Of a DNA stretch of 5,871 bases, positions 1 through 5,871 are shown piece by piece. Within the stretch, counting starts at the first letter, position 1. Every line of letters starts with the position of its first letter. The notes beneath the pieces are model-generated. The model saw nothing but the letters and a program-made list of their open reading frames with translations, made no database searches and was not told the origin of the DNA. The stretch is taken from positions 1-5,871 of the forward strand of contig JAFTUB010000163.1 in NCBI GenBank assembly GCA_017466495.1, read 5' to 3'. The stretch is from Clostridia bacterium. GTDB lineage: Bacteria > Bacillota > Clostridia > Oscillospirales > CAG-272. The translations under genes were made by a program, and so were the position numbers.

Positions 1-2
1 CC

Positions 3-707
3 CTCTTCGGCGACCTGGCGGGGCATCCTTCACTAGGCCGTGGGGAGTACGCGCTTTCCGATACTACCGGGGAGCGTGGCGTGTATAACTTCTGTATGTG
101 CCCCGGCGGCGAAGTCATTGCTGCCGCTTCCGAGGCAGGCGGCGTGGTGGTCAACGGCATGAGCGCCCACGCAAGAGACGGCCGCAATGCCAACTCGGCG
201 GTGGCAGTTTCGGTACAGCCCGAGGACTGCGGCGGAACGGTGGAGGGGGCAATCGCCTTCCAGCGCCGCCTGGAGCAGACCGCTTTCCGTGCGGGGGGCG
301 GGGATTACTCGGTTCCCTTGCAGACGGCGGGGGACTTCCTGGCAGGGAAGCAGAACGGACTCTGCGAGCCCGGCCGGGTACAGCCTACCTATATGTACGG
401 GATGAAAAATCGAATCGTTTCGCTGGATACGGTGCTGCCCGATTTTGTCTGCGCATCGCTCAGAAGGTCGCTTCCCCTGATGGGCCGCCGGCTCCGGGGA
501 TTTGATGCACCCGATGCGCTGCTGTCGGGCGTGGAAACCCGTACCTCAGCACCCCTGCGTATCCTGCGCGGGGAAAACCTGCAGGCCATAGGCCATCCCT
601 TTGTTTATCCCGCAGGGGAGGGGGCAGGCTATGCGGGCGGAATTACCAGTGCCGCAGTGGACGGACTTCGAACTGCCCTTGCGATCCTGGCGGCCTTTGC
701 GCCGTAA
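3..707 (+). CDS. FAD-dependent dehydrogenase (COG2509-like), C-terminal part, 5' truncated
   Basis: This is the last 234 codons of a cytoplasmic flavoprotein of the uncharacterised FAD-dependent dehydrogenase family (COG2509); full members are roughly 500 or more residues, so the N-terminal dinucleotide-binding part lies left of the window. The frame is open from base 3 and family-like sequence precedes the GTG at 81, so that GTG is an internal valine and not the start. Visible family signatures are RGVYNFCMCPGG (75-110, with a CxC pair), NGMS (153-164), GRNANSA (180-200) and the C-terminal FAD-contacting GEGAGYAGG (615-641), followed by the usual SAAVDG. It ends at TAA 705-707, 27 bases before the RseC-like gene, so the two are probably cotranscribed. 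The physiological substrate of this family is not known; oxidoreductase activity is inferred from the family only. Confidence 0.88.
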   Translation, partial: LFGDLAGHPSLGRGEYALSDTTGERGVYNFCMCPGGEVIAAASEAGGVVVNGMSAHARDGRNANSAVAVSVQPEDCGGTVEGAIAFQRRLEQTAFRAGGGDYSVPLQTAGDFLAGKQNGLCEPGRVQPTYMYGMKNRIVSLDTVLPDFVCASLRRSLPLMGRRLRGFDAPDALLSGVETRTSAPLRILRGENLQAIGHPFVYPAGEGAGYAGGITSAAVDGLRTALAILAAFAP

Positions 708-720
708 CGAAAGTACACAT

Positions 721-728
721 GAGGAGGG
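721..728 (+). promoter_or_regulatory. Ribosome binding site for the RseC-like gene
   Basis: AGGAGG at 722-727 is a perfect Shine-Dalgarno core with 7 bases before the ATG at 735. It decides that start over the out-of-frame ATG at 719. Confidence 0.85.
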
Positions 729-734
729 AAGAGC

Positions 735-1190
735 ATGGAAACCAAAGCAACCGTAATTTCCACGGAAGGCAAATTTGCCATGGTGGAAACCAAGCGCAAA
801 TCAGCCTGTGACGGCTGTCATAAACAGCAAGAGGGCTCTTCCTGTGCTATGTGCACCCTGATGGGGGACAAGGCAGAGCTCCGCACCCGTGCCAATAATC
901 CCATCGGTGCCCGAGTAGGGGACGAAGTGATGGTTGAAAGCCCTTCGGGACGGGTCTTAGCGTACGGTGCGCTGGTATTTCTGATGCCCCTGCTTCTTGG
1001 ATTATTTGTCTATTTTATGTGTGCCCTTGTGTCTTCCTCCGAGCCCATACGGCTCTGTGGGGCACTCCTCGCCTTTGGCGGGGCATATGTTTTTCTCTGG
1101 CTCTATTCCCGCCGTGTGATTGCGCGACGGTGCGATGTGACCATTACCCGCATTCTCTCCGCCCATGCGGAACAGGAGGATGCCCATTAA
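735..1190 (+). CDS. RseC/MucC family membrane protein (SoxR-reducing-system type)
   Basis: A 151-residue protein that matches the RseC/MucC family in layout and length. An N-terminal soluble part (about 1-72) carries two cysteine pairs, C25-x2-C28 and C37-x2-C40, which suggest a metal or Fe-S site or redox disulfides. The family-like phrase NPIGARVGDEVMVES follows (55-69). Two hydrophobic segments at about 75-99 and 107-124 are likely membrane spans, with a basic SRRVIARR stretch after the second, so the tail is probably cytoplasmic. In proteobacteria RseC is linked to sigma-E control and to the Rsx system that reduces SoxR; Gram-positive relatives occur without these and their role is not established. 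Here the neighbour is a flavoprotein, consistent with a redox task, but that is inference. The start has a perfect ribosome site; the TAA overlaps the next ATG (TAATG). Confidence 0.85.
   Translation: METKATVISTEGKFAMVETKRKSACDGCHKQQEGSSCAMCTLMGDKAELRTRANNPIGARVGDEVMVESPSGRVLAYGALVFLMPLLLGLFVYFMCALVSSSEPIRLCGALLAFGGAYVFLWLYSRRVIARRCDVTITRILSAHAEQEDAH
1174..1179 (+). promoter_or_regulatory. Ribosome binding site pointing at ATG 1190, not at the recJ ATG
   Basis: AGGAGG lies inside the last codons of the RseC-like gene, 10 bases before the ATG at 1190. It is 49 bases from the recJ ATG at 1229, too far to serve it directly. A second purine run, AAAGGAG at 1195-1201, is 27 bases from 1229 and also too far. 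Confidence 0.6.
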
Positions 1191-1225
1191 TGAGAAAGGA
1201 GCACGCTCTGCGTGCCAGTCGATAG
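1190..1225 (+). CDS. Possible 11-codon leader peptide upstream of recJ
   Basis: A very short frame encoding MRKEHALRASR and ending in TAG (1223-1225). Its ATG overlaps the stop of the RseC-like gene as TAATG, and it has a well-placed AGGAGG site at 1174. The stop is followed by ATA and then the recJ ATG, and all three are in one frame. The recJ ATG has no recognisable ribosome site of its own. Three readings fit: a translated leader that delivers ribosomes to recJ by termination-reinitiation; the original recJ N-terminus interrupted by an amber codon (mutation or sequencing error); or chance. The peptide resembles nothing I recognise and the segment before the conserved RecJ start is not conserved, so translation is an inference. 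Confidence 0.35.
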   Translation: MRKEHALRASR

Positions 1226-1228
1226 ATA

Positions 1229-3475
1229 ATGAACACAAAACTGACAAAACCCGCCGCTGAGCCGAATCGGAAATGCTGGCGGCTGCGCTACCCCGGCGCA
1301 CCGTCGGCCGATCAAGATGTAGCCGTGCTGGCGGATGCCCTGCAGCTTCACCCTCTTACTGCGAAGCTGTTGATCAATCGGGGCTATACCACCCCTGAAA
1401 ATGCTACCGCCTTTATTCGCAACGAAGCCACGCTGCTTCATGATCCATTCCTGTTGAATGACATGGACAAGGCTGTGGAGCGGATCACCCTGGCTCTTGA
1501 GCGCAGGGAACGCATTGTCATCTACGGCGACTATGACGTGGACGGTGTGACTGCAGTGAGCACCCTCTACCTGTATCTGCAGGACCGCGGCGCGGATGTG
1601 CATTATTACATACCCAGCCGAAGCAAAGAGGGGTACGGCCTATCTGCCGCAGCCATCGACCGACTGGCGGTGGATGGGACTCAGCTGATTGTGACGGTGG
1701 ACACCGGGATCACCGCCATTGATGAAACCCAATATGCTTCTTCCCTCGGCATTGACATGGTCGTCACCGACCACCATGAGTGCCGTCCCGAGCTGCCCGA
1801 AGCCTGTGCGGTGGTCAATCCCCGCCGCGTGGATTCTGTCTACCCCTTTGGTGAACTGGCAGGCGTTGGGGTAGTATTCAAGCTGATCTGCGCCTTGGCG
1901 CTCCATGACGGACGCGCCCAGGGCAGAGAGGATATTGATGTCATTCGGGAGATCTGCTATACCTATGCCGATCTTACCGCCATTGGTACCATTGCCGATG
2001 TCATGCCCCTGCGGGACGAGAACCGTCTCATCGTCAGCCTTGGCCTTCGCCGGGCTTCCGAGCGGAAGCGGGTGGGTCTGGCGGCACTCATTGATGCGGC
2101 CTCTGCCGGAAATCCCGATGTGCGGCCTGCTTCGGCCACCACCAATCCGCCCAAGCCTGTGATCAAACAGAAAAAGATCACATCCGGCTTCATCGGCTTT
2201 TCCATTGCCCCCCGGATCAATGCCGCCGGCCGCATCAGCGATGCCTCCATTGCGGTGGAGCTTTTCCTGACCGAGGATCCTCAGCGCGCGGCTGAACTGG
2301 CGCAGGAGCTGTGCGAGATCAATCGCCGCCGACAGATTGAGGAGAACCGCATTGCCGAGCAGGCCTACGAAATGATCGAGAAGACCCACGATTTCTCCCG
2401 CGACCGGGTGATTGTGCTGGATCATGACGATTGGCAGCAGGGCATCATCGGAATTGTTTCCTCCCGTGTCACCGAGAAGTACGGCCTGCCCTCCATTCTT
2501 ATCTCCTTTGATGGGGTGCAGGGACTTTACGCCTCCCCCGATGATCCCGGCAAGGGCTCGGGCAGAAGTGTGAAGGGACTGAACCTGGTACACGCCCTCA
2601 CCGCCTGTGATGACCTTCTTGTGAAGTTCGGCGGCCATGAGCTGGCGGCTGGGTTGACCGTCTCCCGAGGTAACCTGGAGGCCTTCCGTACCCGCATCAA
2701 CGACTATGCCAGGGAGCATCTCAACGAAGAGAATATGAAGACCACCCTGGAAGCCGAGTGCGAGGTGGAGATGAAGGAGCTTACCCTGGATCAGGCGGCC
2801 GAGCTGTACCTGCTGGAGCCTTACGGCATTTCCAATCCTGTCCCTGCTTTTGTTCTGCGGGATGTGGAGCTGGTACGGGTCACCTCCATTGGGGCAGGGA
2901 AGCATACCCGCCTTTCGGTTAAGAACGGCGAGACGGTGCTGACCGCCATGTGCTTCGGCTCGCCTGCCGCGCATTTCCCCTATGCCGAGGGAGACCATGT
3001 GGATCTGCTCTTCAATCTTGACATCAACGAATATCAGAACGTGAAAAGCGTTCAGCTCATCGTCCGGGATCTGCATCAAAGCGAAGGCTACCTTGACGAG
3101 CAGAGCCGGCTTGCTTCCCGCTACGCTGAGATTGCGGCAGGAGGAGAATATTCCGCAGAAGAAGATGTGTACCCCGAGCGGGAAGACTTTGCCGAGGTGT
3201 ACACCACCATCCGTCGGGAATACCGCATGGGACACGATGTGCTTTCCCTGCGTACCCTGGGCATTGTGGTCAACCAACGCAGTCCCAGACGGATCAATCC
3301 CATCAAGCTGAAGTTTATTGTGCGTATCCTGCAGGAAATGCACATTCTGGATATCGAGGAGATCGCTCAGGACCGTTACCGTTTTGCCTTGATTTTCAAC
3401 ACGGGCAAGATCAATCTGGAGAAATCTTCAATCCTGCACCGACTTAAGGCACAGCGTGCCGTCCAACCGAAATAA
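1229..3475 (+). CDS. recJ: Single-stranded-DNA-specific 5'-3' exonuclease RecJ
   Basis: RecJ degrades single-stranded DNA 5' to 3' in RecF-type recombination, mismatch repair and base-excision repair, in the cytoplasm with divalent metal. The 748-residue product is complete and in the family's range. The DHH phosphoesterase domain shows motif I YGDYDVDGVTA (99-109), VDTG (157-160), the name-giving TDHHE (180-184) and IGTIADVMPL (252-261). The DHHA1 half shows APRINAAGR (328-336), GIIGIVSSRV (405-414), GSGRS (443-447) and KFGGHELAAGLTV (466-478, GGH core). An OB-fold region follows at about 540-615, and a C-terminal region (about 620-748) of mixed helical, winged-helix-like look resembles the extra domain of Gram-positive RecJ. 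A proline-rich insert lies at about 292-316. ATG 1229 is the first start after an in-frame TAG at 1223; it lacks a clear ribosome site. It ends 42 bases before rel. Confidence 0.96.
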   Translation: MNTKLTKPAAEPNRKCWRLRYPGAPSADQDVAVLADALQLHPLTAKLLINRGYTTPENATAFIRNEATLLHDPFLLNDMDKAVERITLALERRERIVIYGDYDVDGVTAVSTLYLYLQDRGADVHYYIPSRSKEGYGLSAAAIDRLAVDGTQLIVTVDTGITAIDETQYASSLGIDMVVTDHHECRPELPEACAVVNPRRVDSVYPFGELAGVGVVFKLICALALHDGRAQGREDIDVIREICYTYADLTAIGTIADVMPLRDENRLIVSLGLRRASERKRVGLAALIDAASAGNPDVRPASATTNPPKPVIKQKKITSGFIGFSIAPRINAAGRISDASIAVELFLTEDPQRAAELAQELCEINRRRQIEENRIAEQAYEMIEKTHDFSRDRVIVLDHDDWQQGIIGIVSSRVTEKYGLPSILISFDGVQGLYASPDDPGKGSGRSVKGLNLVHALTACDDLLVKFGGHELAAGLTVSRGNLEAFRTRINDYAREHLNEENMKTTLEAECEVEMKELTLDQAAELYLLEPYGISNPVPAFVLRDVELVRVTSIGAGKHTRLSVKNGETVLTAMCFGSPAAHFPYAEGDHVDLLFNLDINEYQNVKSVQLIVRDLHQSEGYLDEQSRLASRYAEIAAGGEYSAEEDVYPEREDFAEVYTTIRREYRMGHDVLSLRTLGIVVNQRSPRRINPIKLKFIVRILQEMHILDIEEIAQDRYRFALIFNTGKINLEKSSILHRLKAQRAVQPK

Positions 3476-3503
3476 ACGCTCTCCAAGGGGCCATTGGCCA
3501 CGG

Positions 3504-3509
3504 AAAGGA
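3504..3509 (+). promoter_or_regulatory. Ribosome binding site for rel
   Basis: AAAGGA sits 8 bases before the ATG at 3518 in the short recJ-rel gap, and supports that start. It is weaker than the AGGAGG sites of the upstream genes. Confidence 0.65.
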
Positions 3510-3517
3510 AATCGCAT

Positions 3518-5871
3518 ATGTTCACCGAACCGGAGGAGAAATACGCGGGAATCAAGCGTTTGCTTGACATTCTGACCGCAACCGGAAAAAACTATAATTT
3601 AGACAAAATCAAAGAGGCCTACCTCTATGCTGCGCAGCTGCATGAGGGACAGTTCCGCGTCAGCGGCGAGCCCTATATCTCTCACCCCATTGCGGTGGCG
3701 GAGATTGTTGCCGGGCTTGAGCTGGACGGGGACTCCATCTGTGCCGCTCTGCTCCACGATACGGTGGAGGACTGCGCCGATAAAACCGACCTGAAGGTCA
3801 TCCGCGAGCGTTTTGGCGACACCGTTGCTGAGCTGGTGGACGGCCTGACCAAAATTGTTCAGCTGCAGGTGGAAGACAAGGAAGAAGCACACATCGAGAA
3901 CCTGCGCAAGATGCTTCTTGCCATGTCCCGGGATGTGCGGGTCATTTTCATCAAGCTCTGTGACCGCCTGCACAATATGCGCACCCTCAGCGTCAAAAAG
4001 GACAGCAAACGCCGCATGACGGCGCTGGAGACCATGCAGGTCTACGCCCCCCTGGCACACCGACTGGGTATGCAGCGCATCAAGCAGGAGCTGGAAAACC
4101 TCAGCCTGTCCTACCTTGACCCCATCGGCTACGAGGAGGTAAAGCACGACATCGAAAAGAAGTACGGCGCAAACCAGAACTTTATCGAAAACGTCCGGGC
4201 TCAGGTGGACGAAAATCTGCGGCAGAACAACGTGCACTTCACTCTAGAGGGCCGCATCAAATCGGTCTACAGCATCTACCGCAAGATGTACAATCAGAAT
4301 AAGTCCTTTGACGAGATCTACGACTTCTACGCCCTGCGTATCATTGTGGATACCGAGCTGGAGTGCTATACCTGCCTGGGATTGATCCATGAAATGTTCA
4401 ACTCCATCCCCGGCCGTTTCAAGGACTATATCTCCACCCCTAAGCCCAATATGTACCGCTCTCTGCATACCAGCGTTATCGGCCGTGACGGTATCCCCTT
4501 TGAGGTGCAGATCCGTACCTGGGAGATGCACCATATCGCCGAGTACGGTATCGCCGCCCACTGGAAGTACAAATCGGGCGAGCGCAGCAAAGAGGAGATC
4601 GACAAGAAGCTGGAGTGGATCGCACGTCTCATCGAAACCGAGGACGGAGCCCGTGACCCCGATGAGTTCATGCAGGCTATCAAAACCGATATTTTCCACG
4701 ATGAAACCTTCATCTTCACCCCCAAGGGCGATGTGATCGCCCTGCCGCAGGGAGCAACCGTCATCGACTTTGCCTATGCCATTCACTCGGCGGTGGGCAA
4801 TAAGATGATCGGTGCCAAGATCAACGGCATGATTGTGCCCATTGACCGCGTGCCCCAGAACGGCGAGATCGTGGAGATCATGACCTCCTCCGCTTCCCGC
4901 GGCCCCAGCCGCGACTGGCTGAAGATCGTCAAGACCAGCGAAGCCCGCTCCAAGATCCGTCAGTGGTTCAAGAAGGAGCGCCGTGCCGATAATATCGTGC
5001 TTGGCCGTTCCATGATCGAGAGCGAGATGAAGCGCTTCGGCCGTCAGTCCACCGAGGCACAGCGGCTGGAGATCGTCACCAACGTGGCCCACCGCATCGG
5101 TATCCAGGAGGCGGATGACCTCTATAATACCATCGGTTACGGCGGCCTGTCGGTATCCAAGCTGGTGACCAAGCTCCGGGATGAATTTGACCGGGTAGTG
5201 GGGGTTCCCGAGACAACCGCGGCCCCCGGCCATGCCGAGCAGATGCAGGCGGCGGCCAAAAAGCAGGCAAGCAAGAATATCAAAAACAACAGCGGGATCA
5301 TTGTGGACGGCGAGCGAGGCTGTCAGGTCAAGTTTGCCAAGTGCTGCAATCCGCTGCCGGGGGATCCCGTCGTTGGCTTTATTACCAAGGGCTTCGGCAT
5401 CTCCATTCATAAGCAGGACTGCCCCAATGTCCGCAGCAGCCGCACCTCTCCCGAAAATGCGGTGCGCTGGGTGGATGCCCGCTGGGATGACAGCTTTGAT
5501 ATGCGCAGCGGCACCAGCGTCTTCGAGGCGCACCTGCAGATCCATGCCCATGACCGCAACCTTCTGCTGGCCGATGTTACCCTGGCATTGGCCGATATGA
5601 AGGTGGCCATCATGAACATCTTCTCCCAAAAGGCAGGGGAGGGCCGCGTCATTCTCAACATTACCGTCAGCTGCAAAAACAAGACCCGCACGATCCTGAT
5701 TCCCGGCAATTTGCGCAAGCAGCTGCTGCACTACGCCAAGGAGAAGAAAATTACAGGGGGAGCTATTTTCCTCAGCCGGAACGGTCGTCCGCTGGATCGC
5801 AGCGTGATCTGGCGGAAGATGAAGCGGCTGTGGGGCAAAGCGGGCGTGAAAGAGTGCAAGGTCTATCCCCA
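3518..5871 (+). CDS. rel: Bifunctional (p)ppGpp synthetase/hydrolase Rel, fused in frame to an integrase fragment, 3' truncated
   Basis: Long RelA/SpoT homologue that makes (p)ppGpp from ATP plus GDP/GTP and hydrolyses it, setting the stringent response on the ribosome. The HD hydrolase domain shows SGEPYISHP (H56), HDTVED (H80, D81) and KLCDRLHNM (D149). The synthetase domain shows GRIKS (245-249), YDFYALRII (D269), RFKD (300-303), MYRSLHT (Y313) and FEVQIRT (E329); RFKD is the bifunctional form, not the EXDD of synthetase-only RelA. TGS is at about 396-457, followed by a helical region, then the zinc-finger-like domain with CCNPLPGD (C609, C610) and HKQDCPN (H631, C635). The ACT domain begins at about 668 but is lost after about 720. 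The remaining 64 or so residues resemble a tyrosine recombinase, and the frame is open at the edge. Both catalytic sites look intact; ribosome control through ACT may be altered. Whether the fusion exists in vivo is unproven. Confidence 0.93.
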   Translation, partial: MFTEPEEKYAGIKRLLDILTATGKNYNLDKIKEAYLYAAQLHEGQFRVSGEPYISHPIAVAEIVAGLELDGDSICAALLHDTVEDCADKTDLKVIRERFGDTVAELVDGLTKIVQLQVEDKEEAHIENLRKMLLAMSRDVRVIFIKLCDRLHNMRTLSVKKDSKRRMTALETMQVYAPLAHRLGMQRIKQELENLSLSYLDPIGYEEVKHDIEKKYGANQNFIENVRAQVDENLRQNNVHFTLEGRIKSVYSIYRKMYNQNKSFDEIYDFYALRIIVDTELECYTCLGLIHEMFNSIPGRFKDYISTPKPNMYRSLHTSVIGRDGIPFEVQIRTWEMHHIAEYGIAAHWKYKSGERSKEEIDKKLEWIARLIETEDGARDPDEFMQAIKTDIFHDETFIFTPKGDVIALPQGATVIDFAYAIHSAVGNKMIGAKINGMIVPIDRVPQNGEIVEIMTSSASRGPSRDWLKIVKTSEARSKIRQWFKKERRADNIVLGRSMIESEMKRFGRQSTEAQRLEIVTNVAHRIGIQEADDLYNTIGYGGLSVSKLVTKLRDEFDRVVGVPETTAAPGHAEQMQAAAKKQASKNIKNNSGIIVDGERGCQVKFAKCCNPLPGDPVVGFITKGFGISIHKQDCPNVRSSRTSPENAVRWVDARWDDSFDMRSGTSVFEAHLQIHAHDRNLLLADVTLALADMKVAIMNIFSQKAGEGRVILNITVSCKNKTRTILIPGNLRKQLLHYAKEKKITGGAIFLSRNGRPLDRSVIWRKMKRLWGKAGVKECKVYP
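5666..5871 (+). mobile_element. Tyrosine recombinase (integrase) catalytic-domain fragment fused to rel
   Basis: From about residue 717 of the rel frame the protein stops looking like an ACT domain and reads as part of a phage-integrase-family catalytic domain. CKNKTRTILIP fits the beta-hairpin bearing the catalytic lysine, NLRKQLLHYAKEKKI fits the next helix, GAIFLSRNGRPLDRS fits the typical IF-x-T/S-R-G-P-L turn, and IWRKMKRLWGKAGV plus KVYP fits the lead-in to the HxxR motif (usually PHxLRH). The window stops two bases (ca) into the codon where that histidine is expected. The first catalytic arginine, which lies ahead of the lysine hairpin, is absent because Rel sequence occupies that place. 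So the fragment has no N-terminal DNA-binding domain and could not be an active recombinase alone. The assignment rests on motif recognition, not a search. Confidence 0.72.

Noticed and set aside
81..83. GTG as the start of the first gene
   Set aside because: The same frame is open back to base 3 and its sequence before 81 fits the flavoprotein family, so the gene begins outside the window.
1019..1189. Plus-strand open frame running through the RseC-like gene toward ATG 1190
   Set aside because: It overlaps the RseC-like gene out of frame and looks like its shadow; only the last 11 codons, with their own ribosome site, were kept as a possible leader.
1640..3343. Long minus-strand open frame (567 codons) opposite recJ
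   Set aside because: It lies wholly opposite a clearly recognised RecJ, has no family-like sequence, and such open antisense frames are expected from codon bias in GC-rich genes.
3489..3499. GGCCA-T-TGGCC palindrome in the recJ-rel gap, as a possible terminator
   Set aside because: The stem is only 5 base pairs with a one-base centre, too small a loop for RNA, and no T-run follows. Operon continuity is more likely.
3564..3598. TTGACA (3564-3569) and TATAAT (3593-3598), exact promoter hexamers inside the start of rel
   Set aside because: The spacer is 23 bases, far from the 16-18 needed by the main sigma factor, there is no extended -10, and both lie within rel codons.
3599..5731. Long minus-strand open frames (212 and 495 codons) opposite rel
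   Set aside because: They mirror the rel codons. The plus strand shows all Rel catalytic motifs, and the antisense products look like low-complexity shadows.

Overview
The window is a compact, GC-rich, all-plus-strand stretch of bacterial chromosome. Four protein genes lie head to tail with gaps of only about 27 to 42 bases, so they probably form one operon. The family set suggests a Gram-positive anaerobe of the class Clostridia, perhaps an Oscillospiraceae/Ruminococcaceae-like gut organism: a COG2509-type FAD-dependent dehydrogenase, an RseC/MucC-family membrane protein, RecJ and a bifunctional Rel (RelA/SpoT homologue). The taxonomic placement is an inference from protein family, strong AGGAGG ribosome sites and gene order, not from a marker search.

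Layout: bases 3-707 are the C-terminal part of the FAD-dependent dehydrogenase, cut by the left edge. Bases 735-1190 encode a 151-residue RseC/MucC-like protein with two CxxC pairs and two membrane spans. Bases 1190-1225 hold an 11-codon reading frame that begins TAATG on the stop of the previous gene, has its own AGGAGG site, and ends in TAG three bases before the recJ ATG, in the recJ frame. Bases 1229-3475 encode complete RecJ (748 aa). From 3518 to the right edge runs Rel, with intact hydrolase, synthetase, TGS and zinc-finger-like domains.

The most striking point is the 3' end. The Rel frame does not finish its ACT domain. Near base 5670 it passes, without a frameshift, into sequence that reads as the catalytic-domain core of a tyrosine recombinase (integrase), still open at the window edge. 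This is a Rel-integrase chimera at the sequence level. It may be a real rearrangement or a misjoined assembly, and the window alone cannot decide which.

Functionally the cluster joins a redox flavoprotein, a redox-type membrane protein, a DNA-repair exonuclease and the alarmone enzyme. recJ and rel are commonly near neighbours in Firmicutes. No RNA gene, CRISPR array, convincing promoter or terminator was seen, and there is no gene-free stretch over 300 bases.
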